Position numbers and translations under genes: made by a program. A stretch of DNA of 64,000 bases from Guillardia theta CCMP2712 (Eukaryota; Cryptophyceae; Pyrenomonadales; Geminigeraceae): positions 207,038 through 271,037 of the forward strand of contig NW_005434618.1 in assembly GCF_000315625.1 (NCBI RefSeq), in the 5' to 3' direction. Under the pieces are notes generated by a model. It did not search any database. It was not told the DNA's origin and was given only the letters and a program-made list of their open reading frames with translations. Positions 1 through 12,500 of the stretch are shown here, one piece after another. Position 1 is the first letter of the stretch. Every line of letters starts with the position of its first letter.

Positions 1-2622
1 ACCAAGATTCTTTGTGTGTCTCCTCCTCTTCCGCAAAGCGTAGGCAGGACTTGGGTATCGATCAGTTTGAACGATGGTGTAGACTTCACCTCAAGTAACA
101 CCCTAGTATCGACAAGCAGCAAGATCGATGTAAAGAGTGTGTGGCCGTCCACAGGAGGTACAGATGGAGACATGGTGATTACAATCTTTGGTGCGATGTT
201 CTATCCGCGCCAGCATCGTCTTGACTGCTGGTTCGGCTTCCGAGTGAGCACTCCAGCCCTCTATTCCAGCTCTACTCTGGTCAAGTGTGCCGTGCCGAAG
301 CTCCTTCCCGGTACCGTCGCTGTGTACTTGGGCGATGAGCAGGGCATACATGGCAATAGCAACGGTCAATACACGGTCGTAAGTAGGGGACATGTCCATG
401 CAGTCGAGCCGAGCAGCGGGCCGGTGACAGGAGGTACCGCCGTCGTCATGAGCGTGCGAGGAGGTGCAGGCTTTGCGTCAGCTATCTTCTGTCGTATTGG
501 GGAAGGTCAGGTGGTGCAGGCCCAAGCGCTCAGCAGCTCCAGGATCCTTTGCACCATGCCGGCTGTACAGAAGAGCGGGACAGTGCTGATACGGGCAGTA
601 GAGGGAGCCCAAGGGTCGAGTAGGGGCCTTGAGGGAGAAGTGAGGTATGTTTACTACAATGAGCCTGTGGTGACTCGCGTGGAGCCAAGCAGTGGCGCTC
701 TGGAAGGGGGTACCATGCTGAGCCTGTATGGGCGGGGGCTGGAAGAAGGCAGCAATCTAACGTGCAGGTTCGGGACCGGAGATGCGGTCGCAGGCCGGCA
801 AGAGACTTCTACGATGGCCACCTGTGTTGCACCCCCGCGCCCAGTCAAGGACGTCGTCTGGTTGCAGGTGAGCCTCAACGGAGGCGCGGACTTCTCCGGA
901 TCTGCAGTCGAGTACGCATATGAGGCCGGGGCTACGGTGGACGAGGTGAGGCCGTCCGCGGGAGATAGCGGGGTCGACGGTCAGACCGTGACCGTGATAG
1001 GCCGCCACTTCGGGTCGGGACAAGGGCTGAGCTGCTTGTTCGGGACAAGGGGGCGGGTACGGGGCATGCCGATGACGTCGACGGCGGTAGTCTGTGTAGC
1101 GCCGAGAGGGGGTCCGGGGGCGGTCGGGGTATCGGTGAGCAACAACGGAGTGGATGAAGGGCAAACAAGGGGCGGGTTCGTGTACAGCGGTGATCTTAAG
1201 GTAATACGCAAGGTCACCCCAAGCTCAGGGCCGTTGGCTGGGGGTACCAACGTGACCATAGCAGTCGACGGTTTGCGTCGGGCGGCGTTGTCATGGACGA
1301 CAGAGAGACCTTGGGGTTGCGTTTTTGGAACCTCAGTCGTGCAAGCACAAGCTTTGACCACGTCGCTGATCAGCTGTAAGTCGCCTACAAGCTTGCGGGC
1401 AGGAGAAACGAAGATGTCGTTGGTGGACGATCTTGGTAACGTCGTTGTCAAGGGCAAGTCTGCATTCGTCTACTACGAGGGGCCAGAGGTAAGCTCGGTG
1501 GTGCCCAGCATAGGGAGACAGACGGGAGGTATGGTGGTAAGTGTCGTGGGCCAGGGCCTCATATCCCGAGATCCCGTTTGTCAATTTGGCCCGTCCATAG
1601 TCCAGGGCAAGGACGTTACGAGCCTTAGCTCATCATTGCTGCTATGTACCACGCCCGCATCACTGCTTGGCAGTACGGTAGTCAGGCTGCAGGTGAGCCT
1701 CAACGGAGGCGCGGACTTCTCCGGATCTGCAGTCGAGTACGCATATGAGGCCGGGGCTACGGTGGACGAGGTGAGGCCGTCCGCGGGAGATAGCGGGGTC
1801 GACGGGCAGACCGTGACGGTGATAGGCCGCCACTTCGGGTCGGGACAAGGGCTGAGCTGCTTGTTCGGGACAAGGGGGCGGGTACGGGGCATGCCGATGA
1901 CGTCGACGGCGGTAGTCTGTGTAGCGCCGAGAGGGGGTCCGGGGGCGGTCGGGGTATCGGTGAGCAACAACGGAGTAGAAGGAGAGACCGCTAGCGGCAT
2001 CGTCAGCGTGAGGTATGAGTACCGCTCAGGGATGTCAGCAAAGTCCGTGGTACCTAGTCAGGGACCGTCAGTGGGAGGAACGGTCGTGAGAGTGATGCTT
2101 GAAGGGACGATCGGAGGTGAGGACGGGACTGGGGAGTGGCTCTGTGTATTCGGAGACTCTATGAGCCGCGGGCAATTGAACGTGTCATCGCCGGACAACG
2201 CTTCCGTGGCATGCAATCTGCCACCATCGATGCCCTCTACCGTCTCTGTACAAGTGCGACGACCGAGTGGACAGAAGCTATTAGGGGACCTAAGGTTCCA
2301 GTACGTACTTCAAGCCAGGCTCATAAGTGTATCTCCAAGTCAAGGTGGAGCAGGGGGAGGATCGAGGGTGACCATCACAGGAGAGGGAATCGGGCGAGAG
2401 GGGCTGAGGTGCTGGTTTGGGGACAAGGCCGTGGAGGGGAGAGGCGTGGAGTGGATATCGTCGAGTCTAATCAATTGTTTAGTGCCTGATTTTGGGCGTG
2501 TTCAACAATATATTTTTGTGCAGGTTCGCTGGTTTGATTCCTATATTCAAGACTCAATATCGAGTGTACAGTCTACCAGAGGTTTACAGTATAATGCCCT
2601 CGATGCTACATGCCGGCACTAA
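1..2622 (+). CDS. Giant IPT/TIG-repeat surface protein, 5' fragment (open at left edge)
   Basis: The frame is open from base 1 (Thr-Lys-Ile-Leu-Cys...), so the true start lies upstream. It encodes about ten IPT/TIG Ig-like domains of 85-90 residues. Each shows the family core: a PSxGxxxGGT turn, a strand ending in Gly, a C-x-FG pair, an SS-x-x-(L/V)-x-C strand with the second Cys, a P-x-x-x-x-G-x-V strand, and often SxNGxDF at the end. The Cys pair should form one disulfide per domain, as in plexin-type and fibrocystin-type IPT domains. Bases 211-2555 are a near-identical copy of sequence inside 5115-8299. Real coding in this frame probably ends at 2555, where the duplication ends. The remaining bases to the TAA at 2620-2622 read as non-IPT sequence, and the IPT pattern continues one frame over. 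I infer this is the N-terminal part of the gene that continues to 39333. Confidence 0.85.
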   Translation, partial: TKILCVSPPLPQSVGRTWVSISLNDGVDFTSSNTLVSTSSKIDVKSVWPSTGGTDGDMVITIFGAMFYPRQHRLDCWFGFRVSTPALYSSSTLVKCAVPKLLPGTVAVYLGDEQGIHGNSNGQYTVVSRGHVHAVEPSSGPVTGGTAVVMSVRGGAGFASAIFCRIGEGQVVQAQALSSSRILCTMPAVQKSGTVLIRAVEGAQGSSRGLEGEVRYVYYNEPVVTRVEPSSGALEGGTMLSLYGRGLEEGSNLTCRFGTGDAVAGRQETSTMATCVAPPRPVKDVVWLQVSLNGGADFSGSAVEYAYEAGATVDEVRPSAGDSGVDGQTVTVIGRHFGSGQGLSCLFGTRGRVRGMPMTSTAVVCVAPRGGPGAVGVSVSNNGVDEGQTRGGFVYSGDLKVIRKVTPSSGPLAGGTNVTIAVDGLRRAALSWTTERPWGCVFGTSVVQAQALTTSLISCKSPTSLRAGETKMSLVDDLGNVVVKGKSAFVYYEGPEVSSVVPSIGRQTGGMVVSVVGQGLISRDPVCQFGPSIVQGKDVTSLSSSLLLCTTPASLLGSTVVRLQVSLNGGADFSGSAVEYAYEAGATVDEVRPSAGDSGVDGQTVTVIGRHFGSGQGLSCLFGTRGRVRGMPMTSTAVVCVAPRGGPGAVGVSVSNNGVEGETASGIVSVRYEYRSGMSAKSVVPSQGPSVGGTVVRVMLEGTIGGEDGTGEWLCVFGDSMSRGQLNVSSPDNASVACNLPPSMPSTVSVQVRRPSGQKLLGDLRFQYVLQARLISVSPSQGGAGGGSRVTITGEGIGREGLRCWFGDKAVEGRGVEWISSSLINCLVPDFGRVQQYIFVQVRWFDSYIQDSISSVQSTRGLQYNALDATCRH
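211..2555 (+). repeat. Internal duplication, copy A (2,345 bp)
   Basis: Bases 211-1312 match 5115-6216 (offset 4904), and bases 1311-2555 match 7055-8299 (offset 5744). The only difference I noticed in the first block is the G/T at 324 versus 5228. Copy A equals copy B with one 840-bp tandem unit missing. The left border is in frame with flanking IPT sequence; the right border (gactc|aata versus gactc|tctt) is where the reading frame breaks. Confidence 0.95.
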
Positions 2623-3314
2623 ATCTTCAGCAGTGACCTTGACGGGTCATTTTGGAGTCTCTCCAGGCCCATTGTTTTGCAGAGTCTCAGGAACGAGTCT
2701 GTTCCCTGCAGAGATAATGTCAATTTCCCACGTTCGTTGCCAGATTTTCTCGAAAGTCACGGGTACGTTCGTAATGGATTTGGCATATTCTCTAGGGGAT
2801 CGTCTCGCACAATTTGTCAAGGTTTTGTTTGTTCCCCAGCTTTGTAGATTTTCTATGGTGCCTACATCGGGACCTGATTCAGGAAGTACACGGATAAGGA
2901 TTTCACTCCATGATTGCCATTTTTCGAGATCTGCTGCTGTGTCTTTTGGCTTTCAGAGAACGAGCTCGTCTCAACTTACCTCCACGCTTTTGATATGCTA
3001 TAGCCCTGCTTTGACTTCTGACGCGAATACTTCTGTACGTGTCCAATTGTCTTCGCCCTCGTCTGGAATTCCTCTCACACTAGGGCAGCTATTTGTCTAT
3101 TTCAAGACTCCGGTGGTGTCAAAGGTGTTTCCTTCATTTGACACGATACTGGGAAGGTCGAGTGTGCTTATTGAAGGGGTTGAATTTCCACCGGCTAGCA
3201 TTGCGTGCAAGTTTGGTCAACGAGTTTCAAACGAATCTGAATGGTTGTCTTCATCGGCGCTGTCGTGCACCGTACCACCAACAGATGCCACGCAAACTGT
3301 CAAACTCTATGTGA
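2556..3314 (+). CDS. Giant IPT/TIG-repeat protein, second fragment (frame 2, runs into gap)
   Basis: Immediately after the duplicated block the IPT pattern resumes in another frame, reading through VYSLPEVYSIMPSML and then about three domains with the usual PSxG, C-x-F-G and SS-x-x-L-x-C marks. The sequence is visibly more AT-rich than the preceding copy. The frame runs without a stop into the run of N at 3315. No ATG starts this piece, so it is not an independent gene. It is the same protein after a frame change at a duplication border. Whether that change is real (a pseudogenising indel) or an assembly misjoin cannot be told here; the nearby gap favours the second. Confidence 0.75.
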
Positions 3315-3584
3315 NNNNNNNNNNNNNNNNNNNNNNNNNNNNNNNNNNNNNNNNNNNNNNNNNNNNNNNNNNNNNNNNNNNNNNNNNNNNNNNNNNNNNN
3401 NNNNNNNNNNNNNNNNNNNNNNNNNNNNNNNNNNNNNNNNNNNNNNNNNNNNNNNNNNNNNNNNNNNNNNNNNNNNNNNNNNNNNNNNNNNNNNNNNNNN
3501 NNNNNNNNNNNNNNNNNNNNNNNNNNNNNNNNNNNNNNNNNNNNNNNNNNNNNNNNNNNNNNNNNNNNNNNNNNNNNNNNNNNN
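3315..3584. other. Assembly gap (270 N)
   Basis: A run of 270 unspecified bases inside the giant gene. The frame is 2 before it and 0 after it. If the gap size is only an estimate, the frame change here carries no information. It sits between the two copies of the 2.3/3.2-kb internal duplication, where assembly would be expected to struggle. Confidence 0.99.
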
Positions 3585-6500
3585 CATCTTCAGCATCGTA
3601 AGTGTACAATTAATCAATTGGTTCCAGGGCGTTACACTCTGAAAGTCAGTAGTGAAGGTACTTCATTCCGAGATAGAAATGGTCCAGTGTTGGAGGTTTT
3701 GCCCAGGTCTGGTCGTTTATTGCTATGGCCAACTTTAGGACCTGTGTTGGGTGGAACAAGAATATGGTTGTCGTTTGTAGATCCCATGGATTATAACGAA
3801 ATTCTGGTGGTGAAATTTGGTACAATTGAGGTGGTAGGTAAACTGTACAACCATTCTCATATCTTGCTTGTGGCTCCACCGTCAAAGGCTCGATCCCCGT
3901 GCGTTGTACAAGTGCAGTCATCACTTCCCTATCCAATATCTACCCGATATCAGTATTACCTCCCTCCAATGGTCAATGGCATCTCTCCATCTGTTGGGCA
4001 TGTTGGCGATTCTGACATTCGGATATATATATCTGGAACTTTATTCCAACCTGACTTGCTTAGGGTAAGGTTCGGAACAGAAACATTAGATGCTAAAAAG
4101 ACTACTTTCGTAACTTCCACCTTGCTGCTCTGTAGTGCACCTATCGTATATCATGAACGAGTGGTACATGTCACTTTTACGGTTGATGGTCAAGAATACC
4201 TTGATGGTGTAGAAGTCTCAAGATTCGTCTATGTAAAGACTCCTCAGGTTTTCGAAGTAGTGCACAACCATTGCATCAGAGATGAGGATTTGATTACAGT
4301 TGTTGGAGACAGCTTTTCAGAACTGTCAGTTTCTGAATGTCGATTTGCACATAGAACGACAACTCGTGGCTTTCTGATGTCTTCTTCAGCGATAACATGC
4401 TCTGTGCCACAAATTTCCTACAAGCAAACTCTGCTCAACATTGTGGTTGATGGAAGGAAGATCTTCAAGTCTGAAATTTCAAAATGTCAGCGCGATGGAG
4501 TCAGAATACATCCAAGTCTTGGTCCCAGCACCGGAGGATCCCAAATATTGGTGGAGAGCCAACATCAAGAAATGCGCCCTCGTGACCCAGTACGGTGCTG
4601 GTTCAGACAATCTGTAGTACAAGGGAGATGGATAGCCTCAAACAAAGTTGAATGTATTTCACCTCCTTTCTCAGGTCTACATAATTCCACAGAAGCTGTA
4701 ACACTGTCAGTTATCAGCGGAAGCTACAAAATGGAATCCATATTCTTATACTTTGTACCATCCCAAATATACGACATTACCCCAAGGACAACTTATGCCG
4801 GCACATCTCAAACATTGACAGTGATTGGACAGGCATTTCATGGCGAGCTTGTGCCATCTTGCATCTTCAATCGCTTGACGAGAAGAAGCGATGTGAAAAC
4901 ATTGTCATCAACAAAACTCGTGTGCAATGTCGGCAACTTGCAGGCATCAAATTATTTCCTTACAATTGAGTACAAGTACACAGGTAATCAAAGTTCAACG
5001 AACCCGATTTTGATCGAGCTCCTGAAGCCTCCACAAATTGAATCACTGACCTCCGAGATGAAAACTAGCAACCCCCCGATCATACAATTGAGAGGCAAAC
5101 ATTTCAATCCGTACCAGCATCGTCTTGACTGCTGGTTCGGCTTCCGAGTGAGCACTCCAGCCCTCTATTCCAGCTCTACTCTGGTCAAGTGTGCCGTGCC
5201 GAAGCTCCTTCCCGGTACCGTCGCTGTTTACTTGGGCGATGAGCAGGGCATACATGGCAATAGCAACGGTCAATACACGGTCGTAAGTAGGGGACATGTC
5301 CATGCAGTCGAGCCGAGCAGCGGGCCGGTGACAGGAGGTACCGCCGTCGTCATGAGCGTGCGAGGAGGTGCAGGCTTTGCGTCAGCTATCTTCTGTCGTA
5401 TTGGGGAAGGTCAGGTGGTGCAGGCCCAAGCGCTCAGCAGCTCCAGGATCCTTTGCACCATGCCGGCTGTACAGAAGAGCGGGACAGTGCTGATACGGGC
5501 AGTAGAGGGAGCCCAAGGGTCGAGTAGGGGCCTTGAGGGAGAAGTGAGGTATGTTTACTACAATGAGCCTGTGGTGACTCGCGTGGAGCCAAGCAGTGGC
5601 GCTCTGGAAGGGGGTACCATGCTGAGCCTGTATGGGCGGGGGCTGGAAGAAGGCAGCAATCTAACGTGCAGGTTCGGGACCGGAGATGCGGTCGCAGGCC
5701 GGCAAGAGACTTCTACGATGGCCACCTGTGTTGCACCCCCGCGCCCAGTCAAGGACGTCGTCTGGTTGCAGGTGAGCCTCAACGGAGGCGCGGACTTCTC
5801 CGGATCTGCAGTCGAGTACGCATATGAGGCCGGGGCTACGGTGGACGAGGTGAGGCCGTCCGCGGGAGATAGCGGGGTCGACGGTCAGACCGTGACCGTG
5901 ATAGGCCGCCACTTCGGGTCGGGACAAGGGCTGAGCTGCTTGTTCGGGACAAGGGGGCGGGTACGGGGCATGCCGATGACGTCGACGGCGGTAGTCTGTG
6001 TAGCGCCGAGAGGGGGTCCGGGGGCGGTCGGGGTATCGGTGAGCAACAACGGAGTGGATGAAGGGCAAACAAGGGGCGGGTTCGTGTACAGCGGTGATCT
6101 TAAGGTAATACGCAAGGTCACCCCAAGCTCAGGGCCGTTGGCTGGGGGTACCAACGTGACCATAGCAGTCGACGGTTTGCGTCGGGCGGCGTTGTCATGG
6201 ACGACAGAGAGACCTTTGTGGTGTTTATTCCGGGGAATTTCGGAAAACAGAAACGCAGTAAGGGGACGGGCTTTGACCACGTCGCTGATCAGCTGTAAGT
6301 CGCCTACAAGCTTGCGGGCAGGAGAAACGAAGATAGAGATAGAACTGTCCAACCATGGTCCAACATTGAGTATAGAGTCTGCATTCGTCTACTACGAGGG
6401 GCCAGAGGTGAGCTCGGTGGTGCCCAGCATAGGGAGACAGACGGGAGGTATGGTGGTAAGTGTCGTGGGCCAGGGCCTCATATCCCGAGATCCCGTTTGT

Positions 6501-9500
6501 CAATTTGGCCCGTCCATAGTCCAGGGCAAGGACGTTACGAGCCTTAGCTCATCATTGCTGCTATGTACCACGCCCGCATCACTGCTTGGCAGTACGGTAG
6601 TCAGGCTGCAGGTGAGCCTCAACGGAGGCGCGGACTTCTCCGGATCTGCAGTCGAGTACGCATATGAGGCCGGGGCTACGGTGGACGAGGTGAGGCCGTC
6701 CGCGGGAGATAGCGGGGTCGACGGTCAGACCGTGACGGTGATAGGCCGCCACTTCGGGTCGGGACAAGGGCTGAGCTGCTTGTTCGGGACAAGGGGGCGG
6801 GTACGGGGCATGCCGATGACGTCGACGGCGGTAGTCTGTGTAGCGCCGAGAGGGGGTCCGGGGGCGGTCGGGGTATCGGTGAGCAACAACGGAGTGGATG
6901 AAGGGCAAACAAGGGGCGGGTTCGTGTACAGCGGTGATCTTAAGGTAATACGCAAGGTCACCCCAAGCTCAGGGCCGTTGGCTGGGGGTACCAACGTGAC
7001 CATAGCAGTCGACGGTTTGCGTCGGGCGGCGTTGTCATGGACGACAGAGAGACCTTGGGGTTGCGTTTTTGGAACCTCAGTCGTGCAAGCACAAGCTTTG
7101 ACCACGTCGCTGATCAGCTGTAAGTCGCCTACAAGCTTGCGGGCAGGAGAAACGAAGATGTCGTTGGTGGACGATCTTGGTAACGTCGTTGTCAAGGGCA
7201 AGTCTGCATTCGTCTACTACGAGGGGCCAGAGGTAAGCTCGGTGGTGCCCAGCATAGGGAGACAGACGGGAGGTATGGTGGTAAGTGTCGTGGGCCAGGG
7301 CCTCATATCCCGAGATCCCGTTTGTCAATTTGGCCCGTCCATAGTCCAGGGCAAGGACGTTACGAGCCTTAGCTCATCATTGCTGCTATGTACCACGCCC
7401 GCATCACTGCTTGGCAGTACGGTAGTCAGGCTGCAGGTGAGCCTCAACGGAGGCGCGGACTTCTCCGGATCTGCAGTCGAGTACGCATATGAGGCCGGGG
7501 CTACGGTGGACGAGGTGAGGCCGTCCGCGGGAGATAGCGGGGTCGACGGGCAGACCGTGACGGTGATAGGCCGCCACTTCGGGTCGGGACAAGGGCTGAG
7601 CTGCTTGTTCGGGACAAGGGGGCGGGTACGGGGCATGCCGATGACGTCGACGGCGGTAGTCTGTGTAGCGCCGAGAGGGGGTCCGGGGGCGGTCGGGGTA
7701 TCGGTGAGCAACAACGGAGTAGAAGGAGAGACCGCTAGCGGCATCGTCAGCGTGAGGTATGAGTACCGCTCAGGGATGTCAGCAAAGTCCGTGGTACCTA
7801 GTCAGGGACCGTCAGTGGGAGGAACGGTCGTGAGAGTGATGCTTGAAGGGACGATCGGAGGTGAGGACGGGACTGGGGAGTGGCTCTGTGTATTCGGAGA
7901 CTCTATGAGCCGCGGGCAATTGAACGTGTCATCGCCGGACAACGCTTCCGTGGCATGCAATCTGCCACCATCGATGCCCTCTACCGTCTCTGTACAAGTG
8001 CGACGACCGAGTGGACAGAAGCTATTAGGGGACCTAAGGTTCCAGTACGTACTTCAAGCCAGGCTCATAAGTGTATCTCCAAGTCAAGGTGGAGCAGGGG
8101 GAGGATCGAGGGTGACCATCACAGGAGAGGGAATCGGGCGAGAGGGGCTGAGGTGCTGGTTTGGGGACAAGGCCGTGGAGGGGAGAGGCGTGGAGTGGAT
8201 ATCGTCGAGTCTAATCAATTGTTTAGTGCCTGATTTTGGGCGTGTTCAACAATATATTTTTGTGCAGGTTCGCTGGTTTGATTCCTATATTCAAGACTCT
8301 CTTTTGTACCATGTACTGGAATCGCATGTCTCTTCTATATGGCCGTTGGCGTTCTGTTCGAAATCGAATAAGCAGTTTATCAATGTTCTTGGAGTTTTCA
8401 TGACTCGAGATTTCTCGTGCAAGTTTGGCGCTGATGTTGTTTCAGCCAAGGTTGTATCCTCTTCAATGTTGAAATGCCATGTTCCACCAATGGTGCAAAG
8501 TGGTCCGCTTCAAATTCTCTCAGGAGATTACATTCTTTTTGAACAGTGGTTGGTGCTGGTCGAGTTTTGCTCTCTTGAGGTTATTCCCTCCAGAGTGGTG
8601 GATGGGCACAGTTCACAAATAACCATTTTTGGTCTGTTGAATCCAACATATATTTATCGTGGTCAATTCAATGATATGTCGATTCCAGTTCAATTTCAAA
8701 AAGATCATTTTGTTGCAGTTATTCCTCCATTAATCAGTTTTGGCGGAATATATCAATTTGCAGTTTATGATTCTATTCACAATCATACGATTGGAATCAC
8801 AAGTATTGAGGTGTTTTCTCCTCCCACTGTCTCATTCATCCATCCATCTTGTGGACAAGTCAAAGGAGAATTTGCTGTTGGAATTTATGGTGCACATTTC
8901 TTCAACGCGAGAGTTACGATTGGAAGTGTCGTTGTACCGAGCAAACTTATGACGTCTTCTCTGATTAGATGTGTGATACCACCAGTCGAAATTGCTGGAA
9001 GTTATCAACTTGAAGTAATGTTTTCCAAAGGAAATGCAGTTCATAACAATTCGAAGGTCATTCTTCTTGAAAAATCACCAAAAATTTTTGGGATTCATCC
9101 CAATCCGATAGAAAATCCAACCTTAGGAAAACTCCTTACTGTATTTGGAGAAAATCTCCATTCTAATCTGCATTGCATGTATGGAAATATTACCACTCTT
9201 GCTCTTTCGAGCCCTTCATCATCAATTCTGCAATGCAGCTTGCCCTCATTAAAAGTCGGAGTTTTATCTTTCTCTGTATCTTCTACAGGTTACTTGGATC
9301 CGAATGCAGATCATCAGTCATTACTTATTCTATTTACCAATCTTAGAATTGTTTCTGTTTATCCAGCTTTATTGCATTCTGGGTATCGCAATTTTGTTCT
9401 TCTCAAAATATATCCAACAAAAACGATTTTTAGTGATAATCTGTTTTGTTTGATCAATGATACGGAAGTCAGCAAAGCTTCTGTCTTGAACTCAACAGTT

Positions 9501-12500
9501 GTTTCATGTGAATTGTATCCGTTTGTGGAAGGAAAAGTCAAAATCAGTCTTTGTTATAAAGATCATTGTGATGCATCCAATCACGCCAACACAATTTCAG
9601 TCATTCCTCCTATGAAAATTCATGAGGTCATTCCATCAATAGGACCCATTGGAGGAAATTTCAGAATTTCCATCTATGGACAACATTTCATTCCTAACCA
9701 TGTCAACTGCTTCTTTGGAAACTATCAGCCTCTGCGTAATGAGTGGATCAGTAGCACTTTGATTACCTGCATGGCATCGCCAATGCCACCAGGCCGAGCT
9801 CACCTTCAAATTTCTACCAATCATGGCGGAAAGCTTGTTGCAAGCCTGGCTATAGAATTTGTTGATCAGCCCGTCATCACAGCAATACAGCCTACACATG
9901 TTCTCCTTTCGAGCAGTAGTAGACAGGTTGTTACGCTGTATGGACAGCATTTCATTGACAAAGAGATGATGTTATGTCGCTTTGGGCAACGAAAGACAGT
10001 GCGAGCTCAGGTGGTACAAGACAACAAGGTTTTGTGTGTGATCCCTGATGATCTTCAACCAGGAAACTCCAGTGTAGAGCTTGTTTATCATGCATCTGTA
10101 ATAATCTCAAACCCATATGCAATCAACTTTCAAGAATCTGTGGCAGTTTATGAATTCTATCCAAAACGGATCAAATTTAGACATCAACTCATTACGGTAA
10201 TTGGCACAAGTTTTGACACACAGCAGATGACATATTGCGTCTTCGAGAATGCCCCGAAAAATAAAGCAACCACTTTGTCCTCTACCATGCTATTGTGTGC
10301 AGTTCCTTCGATAAAATCTATTTCACAGTTCTATCTTGAGATGAATGGGAATGTCATCAATTCCTTTGGGGGTAACATTTACAGCGAAAGCATGGAAATC
10401 AATTTTGTATTTCCTTCAATCTGTGCAACATCAAAAGAATCTATTGTGACAATCTATGGTAAAAATTTTGATGTGAGCGACAATTTTCAATGCGCTTTTG
10501 GCAACTTTGTCAATTTTGCTAGTGTTTTATCTTCAACTACATTCGCATGTAGGTGTCCATCTGCGTCTTGGAGTCCCGATTCATCGTCATTGCAGATCTG
10601 GAGGCCGGAAGACCCTCAAAACCCGACTACTTTTGCGATCGACTTGATTCCTCTTCCAAGTGTAGAATCAAAAGTGATAGATGTGAAGATCTGCAAGCAT
10701 CAGCATTTTTTTGTGTCGGGAAGCAATTTTTTTAAACTTTCTTTGCTTGCCTGTAGGTATAACAAAAAGCAAACGATCAAGGCTTTTCACATTTCTTCAA
10801 CCCTAATTTCTTGCTCCATTCCTTCAACTGTGACACCAATTAGTTTTCTGGATGTAACAAACGATGGGATACATTACAGCGCCGAGATCGTTCAGATTTC
10901 GATAGACATGACGAAATATGAAACTATTCTTGACTTAGTCCCAAGCATTGGTTTTGTCAGCGGTGGCACTCGTGTATACCTTCAAACCAGCCACCCTGTG
11001 AGATCCGAGGCCTTTAGCCATTGTGTTTTTGGTGACGCTAGTGTGGTACAAGTCCAAAAGAATGCACAAGATCAATATTTCTGTGTTACTCCAGCACACA
11101 AGCAAGGTAGTGTCGAAGTTCGAGTTGTGCAGAAGGACTCATCGTCATATGGAGGTCGTCAACCAGGCCCTTCCCTTTCGTTCTTGTACGTCGATGAGCC
11201 GGAGGTCACTGGAATCTACCCTAGTCTTATCAAATCTGGTAAACAGACGCTGATCTCCATAACTGGGCGCAATCTGCTTATGCCAGAGGCCTTTTGCAGC
11301 TTTGGCAACACAGGAAGCACTCGGGGGCGTGCCATGACGAGCACTCTACTTACCTGCATGGCACCGCCAATGCCACCAGGCCGATCATATTTACAAATCT
11401 CACCCAATCAAGTGGACGTTTTTGAAACTTCGGTCATAGTGAGCTGGCGAGATCTCATTGTATATTCCATCCGTCCTTCTGTAGTTCGTAACGGAGAAGG
11501 GACTCGTGTCGTAGTAGCGGGGCAGTTCCATGAATGCAAAGAGCTTTATTGTAGGTTTGGTTCCGAGCAGAAATCAGCTGCTGTGTATTCCTCGGCAACC
11601 GCAATCATATGCACAACTCCATCGTTGCAGCCTGGGAATCATACTGTTTCAGTGCTGTGTGACGGCACTTGGATCTCCAGCAGCTACACTCAGATTCAAA
11701 TATTGCATTCTGATATTGTAATGAGCCTCATCCCAAGCATAGGTTTTGTCAGCGGTGGCACTCGTGTACACCTTCAAACCAGCCACCCTGTGAGATCCGA
11801 GGCCTTTAGCCATTGTGTTTTTGGTGACGCTAGTGTGGTACAAGTCCAAAAGAATGCACAAGATCAATATTTCTGTGTTACTCCAGCACACAAGCAAGGT
11901 AGTGTCGAAGTTCGAGTTGTGCAGAAGGACTCATCGTCATATGGAGGTCGTCAACCAGGCCCTTCCCTTTCGTTCTTGTACGTCGATGAGCCGGAGGTCA
12001 CTGGAATCTACCCTAGTCTTATCAAATCTGGTAAACAGACGCTGATCTCCATAACTGGGCGCAATCTGCTTATGCCAGAGGCCTTTTGCAGCTTTGGCAA
12101 CACAGGAAGCACTCGGGGGCGTGCCATGACGAGCACTCTACTTACCTGCATGGCACCGCCAATGCCACCAGGCCGATCATATTTACAAATCTCACCCAAT
12201 CAAGTGGACGTTTTTGAAACTTCGGTCATAGTGAGCTGGCGAGATCTCATTGTATATTCCATCCGTCCTTCTGTAGTTCGTAACGGAGAAGGGACTCGTG
12301 TCGTAGTAGCGGGGCAGTTCCATGAATGCAAAGAGCTTTATTGTAGGTTTGGTTCCGAGCAGAAATCAGCTGCTGTGTATTCCTCGGCAACCGCAATCAT
12401 ATGCACAACTCCATCGTTGCAGCCTGGGAATCATACTGTTTCAGTGCTGTGTGACGGCACTTGGATCTCCAGCAGCTACACTCAGATTCAAATATTGCAT

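Noticed and set aside
757-1457. Long antisense open frames repeated at each copy of the GC-rich duplication (also 5661-6352, 6579-7201, 7325-7744)
   Set aside because: They are shadows of the GC-rich IPT repeats: Pro/Arg/Thr-rich, without start context, and conserved only because the sense strand is duplicated.
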